Shown piece by piece: positions 28,363 to 37,935 of a stretch of 64,000 nucleotides of DNA. The position numbers and the translations under genes were made by a program. This stretch comes from Thalassotalea atypica (GTDB taxonomy: Bacteria > Pseudomonadota > Gammaproteobacteria > Enterobacterales > Alteromonadaceae). Position 1 is the first letter of the stretch, and each line of letters opens with the position of its first letter. The notes under the pieces were generated by a model. That model did no database searches. It saw nothing but the letters and a program-made list of their open reading frames with translations, and was not told the origin of the DNA. The stretch covers positions 3,100,001 to 3,164,000 of the forward strand of contig NZ_AP027364.1 of the NCBI RefSeq assembly GCF_030295975.1, read 5' to 3'.

Positions 28363-29985
28363 TTAGATAATAAATTTAGAAGAGGTTTCTTTTAGATGAG
28401 TAGCATTATCATCTAATTGTTGTGCTACACACCCAATGCTTTCAACTGCAACTTTAGTCGATGCAAAACTTTCATACATTTCTCCTATATTTTCTACCAC
28501 AGTTTGAACAACAAAAGATTGTTCTTCTGTTGCTGTAGCTATTTGGCTATTCATAGAACTAATATGACCAATTTGCTCTTTAATATTACTTAATGACTGA
28601 TTAACGTCCATAGAAATAGATTCATTACTGTCAGCTTTATCTTTAGCGCTATTCATTGAGTTGACCGATAGATCAGCCGCGCTGATTAGCTTATCAAGTA
28701 ACTCTCTAATTTCAGTTGTAGATAACGATGTTCTTGAAGCTAAATTACGTACTTCGTCCGCTACAACAGCAAAGCCTCGCCCTTGTTCACCTGCTCTTGC
28801 TGCTTCAATCGCTGCATTTAAGGCCAATAAATTGGTTTGGTCTGCGATACCATTAATAACATCTAGAATAGTATTCATATTTTGCGAATCTTGAGCAAGT
28901 TGATTGATCACACCTGAGGCTACTGTAATTTCTTTAGTAAGCTCACCAGAAATAGTTAATGAACGTTGAACATTGTCAGCGCCTTGATTGACTTCCAATT
29001 CTGCAGAAGATGCGGCTGTAGCAGCTTCGCCCGCAGATTTAGTAATATCGTTGACGCTTTGTTGCATTTCAATCATGGATTGCTTGGTGACTTCAGCTGT
29101 TTCTGTTTGTTTTTTTACATTAGCATCGACTTGTCTTACTTTTTCAGCCAATTCATCTGCACTCATTGTTAAAGGGCTGACGACATTTACCACCTCTTTA
29201 ACGATACCGCGCAGCAATTGCGTAAATGAATTGAAGTGCTTGACCACTCGACCTAATTCATCCTGACTACTAACCGCAATTATGTTGGTTAAATCACCTC
29301 CTCCTTGCGATAATTCTTTTAACGACGTCTCAATAGAGGTAACTGATTTACTGATAGCGGAGGCAATGACTACGCTAAGAATTGACATTAAACTAAGTAA
29401 AAATATACCTACAATAATGCTCAAGTTTTTAGATTCTCGTGAATTTTCAATCGTTGATTCCACTAGGTTATTAAACAGTGTTATCGCGTTTTCTTTATCA
29501 GCAATTAGCTGTTCTTCTATCCCTGTAAATATCTCAGCTTTATCGGTTATGTTTCCTTGCGCAGAAGTAAAATCAAGCGTTTCATTTATAAGTCCAACAG
29601 ATATTTCACTTGCCAATTTATTATAGTAAGTAGAAGCTGTTATCGCTTTTTCCGTATCACTAAACTCACCATCTAAGGTTTCAATTTTTTTTAAATTAGT
29701 AATGAACTTTTGAAATACTTCGTTTGCATCAGCGATTAAATCTTCATCGTTAAAGGTCACGCTTTGGGTGTAAATTTCGTCAACTCTATTCCATAAGGTT
29801 ACATTTTCACTTGTTACATTAACCAAATGAATAGCTTTGTCTTTGACTGATTTTAATAATATTTGATTTTCTGAAATCGCTGTAATATTAATCGCCAAAT
29901 TAACGATAAAACTCAATAAAGCAATAGCCAAAATAGCCAGTATTTTGGTAAATATATTTAGTTTTTTGAAAAAATTCAAAAGCAA
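28363..29985 (-). CDS. methyl-accepting chemotaxis protein
   Basis: A 540-residue chemoreceptor. Membrane helix 1 is at about residues 12-33, then an about 150-residue helical periplasmic sensor, membrane helix 2 at about 188-211 and a HAMP domain containing LSQGGGDLT. The signalling domain carries the conserved tip [20 protein letters not shown] and [18 protein letters not shown]. The GGGDLT HAMP type is common in marine receptors. It lies 99 nt downstream of a PstS-like gene, with a terminator between, so functional association with the porin/PstS-like pair is suggested by position only. Confidence 0.95.
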   Translation of the reverse strand: MLLNFFKKLNIFTKILAILAIALLSFIVNLAINITAISENQILLKSVKDKAIHLVNVTSENVTLWNRVDEIYTQSVTFNDEDLIADANEVFQKFITNLKKIETLDGEFSDTEKAITASTYYNKLASEISVGLINETLDFTSAQGNITDKAEIFTGIEEQLIADKENAITLFNNLVESTIENSRESKNLSIIVGIFLLSLMSILSVVIASAISKSVTSIETSLKELSQGGGDLTNIIAVSSQDELGRVVKHFNSFTQLLRGIVKEVVNVVSPLTMSADELAEKVRQVDANVKKQTETAEVTKQSMIEMQQSVNDITKSAGEAATAASSAELEVNQGADNVQRSLTISGELTKEITVASGVINQLAQDSQNMNTILDVINGIADQTNLLALNAAIEAARAGEQGRGFAVVADEVRNLASRTSLSTTEIRELLDKLISAADLSVNSMNSAKDKADSNESISMDVNQSLSNIKEQIGHISSMNSQIATATEEQSFVVQTVVENIGEMYESFASTKVAVESIGCVAQQLDDNATHLKETSSKFII

Positions 29986-30035
29986 TCTCTTTATATAAAG
30001 TGTTAAATTATCTCATTTTACTCACTAGTAAAATG

Positions 30036-30064
30036 AAAAAAGCCGCACCTCTATTTGATGCGAC
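30036..30064 (-). terminator. terminator after the PstS-like gene
   Basis: Minus strand GTCGCA / TGCGGC stem (one G-U pair), 11-nt loop, then six T. It separates the porin/PstS-like operon from the downstream chemoreceptor gene. Confidence 0.7.
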
Positions 30065-30084
30065 CTATGAACTATATTTTTCGG

Positions 30085-30504
30085 TTATTCAAAAGTTGCA
30101 ACGACTTTTACATCGCCTGTTACCTCAGAACTATCAACAAAGCCGATAGCATTTACATCAGCTTTAACAGCCATAATGACGTCATTAGCATTAGCAAACT
30201 CTTTAGGCGGAGTACCTTTTCCGGTAAATGCTAACTTGGACCAGTATGATTTGTATTGGCTGTTAGATTTTTTAAGCGCTGTCTTTCGAAACTCTTCCGT
30301 TCCCTTAGCATCATCGTTGAGTGTTAATACCGTTACTTTTCCACCACTAGGAAAAGACTTAATTTTTCCTAAGTAAATGCGCTTAATAGTAGTCGCATCG
30401 AGGTTGTCTGTATTGGCGTCATTAACAATTACAGAGACTGCTGCAAAAGAAGAAAAATTCATTACAAGTGCTAATGGCGCAATTATTTTTAATATGTTTT
30501 TCAT
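30085..30504 (-). CDS. small phosphate-binding-protein-like (PstS-type) exported protein
   Basis: A 139-residue exported protein with a signal peptide (residues 1-21, SSFAA cleavage region) and one PBP-like domain. NIYLGK-type motif (IKRIYLGKIKSFPSGGKV), a charged middle (DDAKGTEEFRKTAL) and a C-terminal NAIGFVDSSEV match the short PstS-like proteins annotated as phosphate ABC transporter substrate-binding proteins. It is far shorter than true PstS (about 320 residues), and no pstCAB genes are near, so transport of phosphate by it is unproven. It follows the porin gene by 11 bp and is surely co-transcribed. Confidence 0.8.
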   Translation of the reverse strand: MKNILKIIAPLALVMNFSSFAAVSVIVNDANTDNLDATTIKRIYLGKIKSFPSGGKVTVLTLNDDAKGTEEFRKTALKKSNSQYKSYWSKLAFTGKGTPPKEFANANDVIMAVKADVNAIGFVDSSEVTGDVKVVATFE

Positions 30505-30515
30505 TTATTTATACC

Positions 30516-31694
30516 TTAAAATATGAAATCTAAGCCAAAAGTAACAACGCTTGCACCTTTATCTTCTAGATCGTCGGTTGCATAGGTGTATTCAAATTTG
30601 TAAGCAACACCTGCAAATGCATCGTAACGTACATGAATACCTTGAGAGTCGTATTCACTTGGCCGTGCAAATGAGTCATTTACCGCTTTTAGATATGAAT
30701 TTACTATAGGGTCGCTTGATTTGGCGCTGTCATAATCTTCGCCAAAGTTTTGGTCTTCAACCACAAAAGAAACCGTTGTTTTGTCAAACCTATAGCCTAG
30801 TGAAGCGTATACTGAGGTAGAAGCTTCGCTAAATGAATCTTCAACTTGGTATGTGGCATATTCTGCATTGAACACCCATTGGTCAAAATCAAAAGTGACG
30901 CCTGTAGAGAGGTATAAGGCATCATCTTCATCAACATATAATTCTGACATGTTATAGACAGGTATATTATTTGGGTTATATGCAACGCCATTGTCAATTG
31001 TATACCCAGACAAAGAGCTCATAAGGTGGTAATCAAGTTGATCGTCAATATCGACATTGGTTTTAGCACTCACTGCCCCTACATACATTGAGAACCACTC
31101 ATAGGTATATTCAGCTGACAACTGCACAATATTATTTAGTTCAGTATCAACATCACCATTTGCCGTGGCCGTTTGTCCTGAAAACGAACCGTACGAACCT
31201 TTAAAAGTAATATCGCCGTCACCAATAAATGTTGAATGCATCACTCGAATACCTTCAATCACATCAAAGTCTTGACCTCTGTAAATAGAACGTGGCATCG
31301 CTGAATAGTCATGACTAAAACCTACATCTTGTGTATCGGAATGTCTAAAATATGGCAATGCGAAACGACCGAATGTAAATATAGTTTCTGGGGTCAGTTG
31401 ATAATTTAAATATGCCCAACGCGCTTCAACTTCAAAGTCTTCATGCCCACTCGCCTGAAGTACAACCGTCGCGTTCCAGTCGTCATTAATTTGCGCTTGT
31501 GCTTGCAATGCAAAAACAGACTGGTTTTTAAAATCAACTTTATCGTCATAGTTGAAGTTACGTGGGTAATGGTCGTCGTCTAGTACGAGACCGCCTCGAA
31601 TTGAGCCGTAGCCACTGAAATTGATTTCTGAGGCCAATGTCGCATTTGAAAAAATTAATGCACCTATGACGATCGCCAGTTTAGATTTGTTCAT
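30516..31694 (-). CDS. outer-membrane porin-like beta-barrel protein
   Basis: A 392-residue outer-membrane protein. Signal peptide to about residue 21 (ATLA-SE), then alternating amphipathic strands rich in Tyr, Asp and aromatic girdle residues, ending in ...VTFGLDFIF with the C-terminal Phe required for insertion by the Bam complex. The opening INFSGYGSIRGGLV is typical of Gram-negative porin-like barrels. Specificity is unknown. It is the first gene of a porin/PstS-like operon; the 567-bp region upstream probably carries its control sites. Confidence 0.85.
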   Translation of the reverse strand: MNKSKLAIVIGALIFSNATLASEINFSGYGSIRGGLVLDDDHYPRNFNYDDKVDFKNQSVFALQAQAQINDDWNATVVLQASGHEDFEVEARWAYLNYQLTPETIFTFGRFALPYFRHSDTQDVGFSHDYSAMPRSIYRGQDFDVIEGIRVMHSTFIGDGDITFKGSYGSFSGQTATANGDVDTELNNIVQLSAEYTYEWFSMYVGAVSAKTNVDIDDQLDYHLMSSLSGYTIDNGVAYNPNNIPVYNMSELYVDEDDALYLSTGVTFDFDQWVFNAEYATYQVEDSFSEASTSVYASLGYRFDKTTVSFVVEDQNFGEDYDSAKSSDPIVNSYLKAVNDSFARPSEYDSQGIHVRYDAFAGVAYKFEYTYATDDLEDKGASVVTFGLDFIF

Positions 31695-32261
31695 ATACTT
31701 CTCTATTAATTAATAAAAACAAAACATTTGTTTTTAAATTCTATTGACACCCTCTCAACGTCCTTGACAGATTCAATGCCTTCGTTGAATTGTTTAATGG
31801 ATTTAGTGGCTACCAACCTTTTACAAAATCCAACAAACTTAGCAATTCGTGGCGCATTGTGTATCAAAATGTTATCGGTAGATGTTCCGAACAGAACAAG
31901 TTATAGAAAAACTAAAGATGAGTTGAATTAAAGCGTTTTAGCGACTTGATTTTCAAATAAAAAATATTTTGAGGAATGTGGAATTAAATAGGCTTAGATA
32001 ATATCTAAAGCAATTTGTATACATAATAAACATGAAAGTTCACAACGGAACGCAAGCTACCAAGGGAAGATTTATTTTGTAAAGTAAAGTGGAGCTATGT
32101 CCGGTCGTAATATTAAAGCAAGTTCATTTCAACCAAAAGAACAGTGACATACAAAAGTGTGAACCTCAGTTTTAATTTCAATAATATCCTGTTTTATTTA
32201 TTCGAAATAACTAAGCGACAAGTTGTCACTAGAAAAAACATAATATGTAAATTGTTAAGCA
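31695..32261. other. long intergenic region upstream of the porin gene
   Basis: 567 bp between the porin gene and a Crp/Fnr-type regulator gene. It contains GACAA-G-TTGTC (32217-32227, part of a longer imperfect AGTGACAA / TTGTCGCT repeat) just past the regulator stop. The stretch 31735-31925 stays open on both strands without a good start codon or ribosome-binding site and may be a decayed gene or dispersed repeat. No promoter is clear. Confidence 0.4.
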
Positions 32262-32960
32262 TTATATTCTTTGGGTTCTAGGGTCATAGATAGATAAGTT
32301 TGCATCATCAAGCTTTTTGAAAAACTTATTGATATTTGTTATTTGTATTTTTTTGTGTGAAAGCAGAAGGACTTCTTGCTGCTCTAGCAATTTTAAAACT
32401 TCATTAACTCTAGGTCGAGATAACCCACAGATATCGCTAATTTTCTGCTGACTTATATTTATTTCTGTCTGATTATTGTTACTCACCTCTAGCGGTAATA
32501 GTGTCGTCAAACAATAAAGAACACGTGTCTCTCTCGTTGAAAATGCTATTAAATGCGCCTGAAACCATTTAGGGAAATTATCAGTCGCTATATTAAGTAA
32601 CCATTTGTAGACCATCGGGTTATTATCTGCGATTTGAATAAGCTCTTTTGTCGGTATATACAATAGTTCCGTTTTTTCAATTTCATTAATCAATACAACA
32701 GGGCTGGGTAACCCCAACAGCGATACACTGCCAAGCCAGCGTTGAGGCTCAATAACAAAGCTGTAAATAGTTTCCATGTTATTTTGCGGCATTGACATAG
32801 AGAAGCGACCACTTTTTATATACACAAGACCTGAGAATGTGAAAAAACCACTCTCTAACCCTGAACTTTTCAAACTACATGTCTTAAAACTTGAGTCCTC
32901 AAAGTATTTGTAAATACTCTCTGGTATATTTCTAAGATCGAATGACGAACTCATCATCAA
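32262..32960 (-). CDS. Crp/Fnr-family transcriptional regulator
   Basis: A 232-residue regulator with an N-terminal cyclic-nucleotide-binding-like beta roll (residues about 30-125) and a C-terminal Crp-type helix-turn-helix at about 165-200 (INISQQKISDICGLSRPRVNEVLKLLEQ). It lacks the N-terminal cysteine cluster of FNR, so it is not an FeS oxygen sensor, and the phosphate-binding cassette of CRP is not obvious, so cAMP binding is uncertain. Three ATGs lie together at the start. It reads toward the porin gene and is divergent from a STAS-like gene. Confidence 0.85.
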   Translation of the reverse strand: MMMSSSFDLRNIPESIYKYFEDSSFKTCSLKSSGLESGFFTFSGLVYIKSGRFSMSMPQNNMETIYSFVIEPQRWLGSVSLLGLPSPVVLINEIEKTELLYIPTKELIQIADNNPMVYKWLLNIATDNFPKWFQAHLIAFSTRETRVLYCLTTLLPLEVSNNNQTEINISQQKISDICGLSRPRVNEVLKLLEQQEVLLLSHKKIQITNINKFFKKLDDANLSIYDPRTQRI

Positions 32961-33115
32961 ATTACCCTTTTAGTGTTCTTTGAAGAACATTACAAAAACC
33001 TAATATGCAACATAATAGCTTAACTTTTTATAAGGTTCCTTTCTGAAACTAATTGTATTCATCAAGGAACGTTAATTTATTCAATAGGAATAATTAATAA
33101 TGAGATTAAAACTTA

Positions 33116-33493
33116 ATGGATGAACACGGAGGTTACAGTTTATCAAGTGAAAACCAAGTTGTAACTTTGAGAGCCACTGGTGCATGGAATATTGAAACAG
33201 TAAACTCATGTTGCAAAGCATTCAAAGCTACAGTCGAACAAATAAAAAATCAAAGCTGGTCTTGTATAATTGAACTATCAGATTGGGAACTAGGGCCACC
33301 AGAAATGTGGACAGAAATCATCGCTCTTAACATTTGGTCTGAGGTCAATAATAAAAAGTTTGAAGCTGTTGTAATTACAAATAATGTTCAAAGATATTTT
33401 TTTGAGCAATTGCATAAGACGTTTATAAATGCACAAGCAAAATTTTTCAACAATGAAATAGACGCTATAACTTGGCTTAACGCTCAGAAATAG
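33116..33493 (+). CDS. STAS-like domain protein of unknown function
   Basis: A 125-residue cytoplasmic protein. The opening MDEHGGYSLS followed by a TLRATGAWNIETV strand-helix resembles small proteins of STAS/SpoIIAA-like fold (pattern HGxYxL...GxWN), often annotated only as hypothetical. The middle KNQSWSCIIELSDWELGPPEMW and the C-terminal ITWLNAQ fit the same group. No catalytic residues are known. It is divergent from the Crp/Fnr-type regulator with about 155 bp between, so co-regulation is possible. Confidence 0.6.
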   Translation: MDEHGGYSLSSENQVVTLRATGAWNIETVNSCCKAFKATVEQIKNQSWSCIIELSDWELGPPEMWTEIIALNIWSEVNNKKFEAVVITNNVQRYFFEQLHKTFINAQAKFFNNEIDAITWLNAQK

Positions 33494-34035
33494 CAAGATT
33501 TAACATCGATATTAAATCTAAACTAGACTATTGGAATGCATGAATTAACTTTTGTTTTGCTCTACTTACTTCCCTACCTGTTTTCTATGGTCAACTCAAT
33601 TACTAACTATGTCTTCGCGTAACGAAATTAAAATTCATAGTAAGACATAGATTTTAAATAGCACTTGGCATGGAAGAGTTCTATCGACTTGTCATACTTC
33701 AAAAATATTAGCCTTATGCGTACATTATTTAAGAATCACACAATAAGTGCTTTTTCAAAAAGCAGCATTGTACGCGCGGCCATCGCACTAGCCTCATCAT
33801 TTAAAGCTCAGATTTCAGTCTCGAAAGTTAGCGATCATTAATCAATACCTTAGATGAAATTAACTTCTTGAGTAAGCACCCGCCGTTTACACTTTAAAAA
33901 TGGTAGAATTAAAACAAGAGCTCTTATTGGACCATCGGTTTTGCCTATTGATTGTCGGTGCACTGACACAACTCATTCGATTCAAGTCGGTATCAATTGA
34001 ATTAAAACATTAATCTTCATTAAAAAGTACGTTAT
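33494..34035. other. intergenic region
   Basis: 542 bp without a gene I can support. It includes a small palindrome GCTTTTT-C-AAAAAGC (33748-33762) but no T-run, promoter or RNA element that I recognise. Confidence 0.4.
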
Positions 34036-34311
34036 ATGAATAAGAAAGTGAATAAATTGCTAGAACAACACCAAAAGCTTGTTCACACAGAGGCAATTAA
34101 GGTTGTTTCTCATGTGCAACGAGAGCAGGACGATTGGATGATAAATACTCTCATGTTAGAAAATGTTAGTGCTCCGTTTAAATACAAACGCAAAAAGCGT
34201 TACAAAACGCTCGTTGGGCAACGCGTAAACCTAACATATTATCCAGATATCGAGACTGTCGCAGGCTTCGAAATCGACGTAATGAATATCGTCAGAATCA
34301 AAATCGCCTAA
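34036..34311 (+). CDS. unknown small conserved-looking protein
   Basis: A 91-residue, basic, cytoplasmic protein (MNKKVNKLLEQHQKLVHTEA...). It has an N-terminal helix of about 35 residues followed by a strand-rich part containing TLMLENVSAPFKYKRKKRYK and VNLTYYPDIE. I recognise no named family; the composition and clean frame look like a real gene. The ribosome-binding site is weak. It stands alone, 184 bp before a Yip1-family gene. Confidence 0.6.
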   Translation: MNKKVNKLLEQHQKLVHTEAIKVVSHVQREQDDWMINTLMLENVSAPFKYKRKKRYKTLVGQRVNLTYYPDIETVAGFEIDVMNIVRIKIA

Positions 34312-34495
34312 TTAGTATACAGAAAATAGATTTAACTCATGTTTTTACGATTATTTTTTAAACTATTCTTGACGAATGCTTAGCCTTACTACATAAATAA
34401 AGTATCAACAATAAAAACAAAACTAGTTGATAGGTATTTCGACAAAATAAAAACTACAGTCGAAACGATGTCGGGGACAGCGAGAGGATAGTATT

Positions 34496-35095
34496 ATGAT
34501 CTTAAATCATATCTGGGGTTTATACGCCCACCCAAAAGAAGAATGGGAAACCATTGAGAAACGTCATGAGAGCCTAATGTACAGTTTGGCTCATATTTTG
34601 ACCATCGCGTTAATTCCCGCTATTTGTGGTTATTACGCTGCCGCTCATATAGGCTGGACAATCGGTGTAGGAGAGCCAATAAAGCTGACCGAAACAAGTG
34701 CAATGGTCATGTCGGTAGGAATGTACATTTCATTAATCCTTGGCGTATTCGCCTTAGCTTATTTAATTCACTGGATGGCAAAAACATTTGATTCTACGCC
34801 TAATTACACTCAATCATTAGAATTGGCTGCTTATACAGCCACACCACTATTGATGGTAGGCGTAACGGCACTATTTCCAGTGTTATGGTTTGTTGTCGTC
34901 GCTGGTATGGTTGCGGTTTGCTATTCCGTATACTTGCTCTATTCTGGCGTACCAATCATGATGAATATCCCAGAAGAAAAAGGCTTCATTTATGCAAGTT
35001 CCGTGGTCACCTGCGGGCTTGTGTTGCTTGTTTCTATTATGGCAGCCTCTGCTATTTTGTGGAGTTTAGGGTTAGGGCCTGAATATTTAGCTTAA
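34496..35095 (+). CDS. Yip1-family inner-membrane protein
   Basis: A 199-residue protein with five hydrophobic helices (about residues 32-50, 72-98, 112-130, 132-152 and 166-190). The start MILNHIWGLYAHPKEEWETI carries the W-x-x-(P)-x-x-x-W/TW-type cytoplasmic motif found at the start of bacterial Yip1-domain proteins. The family function in bacteria is unknown. A GAGAGGA ribosome-binding site precedes the ATG. It is convergent with purF and shares a bidirectional terminator. Confidence 0.82.
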   Translation: MILNHIWGLYAHPKEEWETIEKRHESLMYSLAHILTIALIPAICGYYAAAHIGWTIGVGEPIKLTETSAMVMSVGMYISLILGVFALAYLIHWMAKTFDSTPNYTQSLELAAYTATPLLMVGVTALFPVLWFVVVAGMVAVCYSVYLLYSGVPIMMNIPEEKGFIYASSVVTCGLVLLVSIMAASAILWSLGLGPEYLA

Positions 35096-35113
35096 GTTTT
35101 CCTTAATTTAGTG

Positions 35114-35144
35114 AAAAAAATGGCACCTTAAGGTGCCATTTTTA
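35114..35144. terminator. bidirectional terminator between the Yip1 gene and purF
   Basis: AAATGGCACCT TA AGGTGCCATTT, an 11-bp perfect inverted repeat with A-run and T-run on the two sides. Confidence 0.92.
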
Positions 35145-35169
35145 TTTCATATGTTGGTTGAGTTATTTA

Positions 35170-36687
35170 TTACTCAGCACCTTCATTATGCATATCAATG
35201 ATAGAATCAGCATCTTTGTCTGACTTCTCTTTCGTTTCATTGTTACGCATGGCGTCTAATTTTTCCAAATATGATTGATTGATATCATTAGTAATGTAGT
35301 TACCGTCGAAGACTGACGTTTCAAACAATTTAATATCTGAATTACCCGCACCTACAGCTTCAACCAAGTCTTCAATAGATTGATATATTAATTTATCTGC
35401 GCCGATAAGCTGACAAATATCATCAAGTTCACGGCCATGAGCAATTAACTCATTCGCACTAGGCATATCAATACCATAAACATTAGGGAAACGAACTTCA
35501 GGCGCTGCTGAAGCAAAGTACACTTTCTTTGCGCCGGCCGCTCGTGCCATATCAATAATTTGTTCAGATGTTGTTCCTCGAACAACTGAGTCATCAACTA
35601 AAAGCACATTTTTACCGACGAACTCAGCACCGATTGCATTAAGTTTTCGACGAACTGACTTCTTACGTTGCTCTTGCCCTGGCATGATAAACGTACGGCC
35701 AATATAACGGTTTTTAACAAACCCTTGACGATATGGTAGGTCTAACTGTCGTGCAATTTCTAAGGCTATATCACAAGAAGTTTCAGGAATTGGTATGACT
35801 ACGTCAATATCAATATCTTCCCAATCTTTTGCTATCTTAGCTCCTAACTTTTTGCCCATTTCAACACGGGAAGCATAAACTGAAATTTTGTCGATGGTTG
35901 AATCTGGACGAGCAAAGTAAACGAATTCAAAAATACACGGACTAAAGCTTGGGTTTTGAGCACACTGTTGACTATGCATGGTGCCTTTGTCGCTAAAGAA
36001 GATAGCTTCGCCAGGTGCAACATCTCGTACAAACTCAAAGTCACACGCATCTAATGCCACTGACTCTGATGCAACCATATACTCAAATCCCTTTTCTGTT
36101 TCACGTTTACCGAAAACAAGTGGGCGAATACCGTTTGGATCTCGAAACGCCACCATACCATGGCCAATGATCACAGCAACTGTCGCATAACCACCGCGAA
36201 CACGGTTGTGAACATTTGAAATTGCCGTAAAAATATCGTCAGGTTTTAGATCAATGCTATCAACCTGTTGAAGCTCATGCCCCAAAATGTTGAGTAATAT
36301 CTCTGAATCAGATGTTGTATTTACATGGCGCCTTGCTTTTTCAAACAACCAAGTTTTTAGCTCTTCAGCATTGGTCAAGTTACCGTTATGGGCTAACGAT
36401 ATACCAAATGGCGAATTTGCATAAAAAGGTTGCGCCTCTGATGAGCTTGATGTGCCCGCAGTTGGGTATCGAATATGACCAATACCCATATTACCTTCCA
36501 ATCTAAGCATGTGACGCGTATGAAACACATCCTTTACTAAGCCATTAGCTTTACGAAGCCTAAACATGCCGTCGTGAATAGTCACGATACCCGCTGCATC
36601 CTGTCCTCGATGCTGAAGCACCGTTAAACCATCATAAAGTGATTGTCCTACAGGGGTTTGACCAACTATACCTACAATACCACACAT
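35170..36687 (-). CDS. purF: amidophosphoribosyltransferase
   Basis: Catalyses the committed step of purine synthesis, transferring glutamine amide nitrogen to PRPP. The 505-residue protein has the N-terminal-nucleophile glutaminase domain beginning MCGIVGIVG (Cys2 becomes the catalytic N-terminal residue) and the PRPP-binding loop [19 protein letters not shown] in the C-terminal transferase domain. Length matches E. coli PurF (505). It is the last gene of dedD-cvpA-purF, 30 bp after cvpA. I see no PurR-type operator in front. Confidence 0.97.
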   Translation of the reverse strand: MCGIVGIVGQTPVGQSLYDGLTVLQHRGQDAAGIVTIHDGMFRLRKANGLVKDVFHTRHMLRLEGNMGIGHIRYPTAGTSSSSEAQPFYANSPFGISLAHNGNLTNAEELKTWLFEKARRHVNTTSDSEILLNILGHELQQVDSIDLKPDDIFTAISNVHNRVRGGYATVAVIIGHGMVAFRDPNGIRPLVFGKRETEKGFEYMVASESVALDACDFEFVRDVAPGEAIFFSDKGTMHSQQCAQNPSFSPCIFEFVYFARPDSTIDKISVYASRVEMGKKLGAKIAKDWEDIDIDVVIPIPETSCDIALEIARQLDLPYRQGFVKNRYIGRTFIMPGQEQRKKSVRRKLNAIGAEFVGKNVLLVDDSVVRGTTSEQIIDMARAAGAKKVYFASAAPEVRFPNVYGIDMPSANELIAHGRELDDICQLIGADKLIYQSIEDLVEAVGAGNSDIKLFETSVFDGNYITNDINQSYLEKLDAMRNNETKEKSDKDADSIIDMHNEGAE

Positions 36688-36717
36688 GAACTTGCTCTCC
36701 GCCGAACGTTCGATTAG

Positions 36718-37200
36718 TTAAGTTAAGAAACTTGAAGTTTGTTTGAGATACTCGAAAAACCACTCTATGACGAAAGTAAACTCTGGAATCATCTTTGAAC
36801 TTTGCCACCAAGCTGTAGAGCCTGCGGAGGTAAATGCATCCATAAAGAACAACAAAGCACTAGTGATCAGTACACCGCGCAGCGCACCAAAAGCTAAGCC
36901 AAGTACTCGATCAGTTCCTGATAACCCTGTTTTCTGTACTAGCTGACCAATTACATAATTGACCAGAGCACCCAAGATTAAAGTAACAATAAAGAGTATG
37001 GCGATCGCTGCAGCATTGCGTAACAGTTGATCTGAGATATTCGTGAGTAGGCTGGCTAAGTTTGGATAGAAGGTACTAGCAATAAAAAAGGCACCGATCC
37101 AGATCACTAAAGAAACAGCTTCTTTAACAAACCCTCGTACCAGACTAATTAAGGTTGATATGCCAATTACCGTTAAGATGGCAAAATCTATCCAAACCAT
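36718..37200 (-). CDS. cvpA: CvpA family inner-membrane protein
   Basis: A 160-residue integral membrane protein with four hydrophobic helices, beginning [20 protein letters not shown] and containing the family sequence [13 protein letters not shown]. Known for colicin V production and stress or bile resistance in enterics; molecular role unclear. It directly precedes purF as in E. coli, with 30 bp between. Confidence 0.93.
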   Translation of the reverse strand: MVWIDFAILTVIGISTLISLVRGFVKEAVSLVIWIGAFFIASTFYPNLASLLTNISDQLLRNAAAIAILFIVTLILGALVNYVIGQLVQKTGLSGTDRVLGLAFGALRGVLITSALLFFMDAFTSAGSTAWWQSSKMIPEFTFVIEWFFEYLKQTSSFLT

Positions 37201-37271
37201 ATAGTGAGTATTCTCATTGAATTAGGGCGCGCATTCTAACAGAAACGCGCCATTGTTGACCAACATTTTTA

Positions 37272-37907
37272 TTATTTTGTTGGTTTGAATTTGGCTATTT
37301 TACCTTCCACCTTAGTTAACGCTTTAAGGGCTGGGATTTTTTTACTCAGTTCCGACTTAATTAATTCAGGACCGACAATCACTTTTGTTAAAGGACCGTT
37401 TTTTGTTTTTATTGGTTGAGTATACGCGGTATAGCCATTGTCTTTAAGTTTTTTGACTAGTTCACTAACATTCTTTTTGTGCTTAAAACTACCTAAATGA
37501 ATCACCCAAGCTTCACCCATAATCGATTTTTCTGGCAATGCCTTGCCTAGAGTACTTTGTTTAGTATTCGATGTTTGTTTAGAGGCAATTTTTTCTGGTT
37601 TAGCGATCACATTGACTTTCACTGCATCACTATTTTCCACCGTAGGAGTAATATTCTCTGCACTGATATCTATTCCGTCTATTGCAATATCGTCCGTCAC
37701 AGTATCTTGAGGGATATTTGCTAGTTTTTCATTGGGAAATTCTTGTGCTTTATTGTGTTTACTTTTGAAGGCCGGAGCTTCAGGAATGGCATCAAAATCA
37801 GCTTGGTAGCTTTTCTTTTCACCATCTAAGATATCAGGAAGAAATATGATCACAGCAGCTGCAACAATAATAGAACCCACTAAGCGGTTTTGAAACGGTG
37901 TTGACAA
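37272..37907 (-). CDS. dedD: SPOR-domain protein DedD
   Basis: Cell-division protein that binds denuded septal peptidoglycan. The 211-residue protein has an N-terminal membrane helix (RLVGSIIVAAAVIIFLPDIL, residues about 7-26), a flexible middle and a C-terminal SPOR domain (about residues 130-207; WVIHLGSFKHKKNVSELVKK, then TKVIVGP). This is the DedD architecture, and the position between folC and cvpA is the E. coli one. Confidence 0.9.
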   Translation of the reverse strand: MSTPFQNRLVGSIIVAAAVIIFLPDILDGEKKSYQADFDAIPEAPAFKSKHNKAQEFPNEKLANIPQDTVTDDIAIDGIDISAENITPTVENSDAVKVNVIAKPEKIASKQTSNTKQSTLGKALPEKSIMGEAWVIHLGSFKHKKNVSELVKKLKDNGYTAYTQPIKTKNGPLTKVIVGPELIKSELSKKIPALKALTKVEGKIAKFKPTK

Positions 37908-37935
37908 CTTAACCTTCCTCTATAGATTTTGTATA

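Noticed and set aside
31728-31931. Plus-strand 67-codon frame upstream of the porin gene
   Set aside because: TTG start with no ribosome-binding site and no recognised product; kept only as a possible remnant in the findings.
37226-37285. Inverted repeats between dedD and cvpA considered as a terminator or PurR site
   Set aside because: The repeat GGCGCG/CGCGCC has no T-run, and the sequence does not resemble the PurR operator; the genes are probably co-transcribed.
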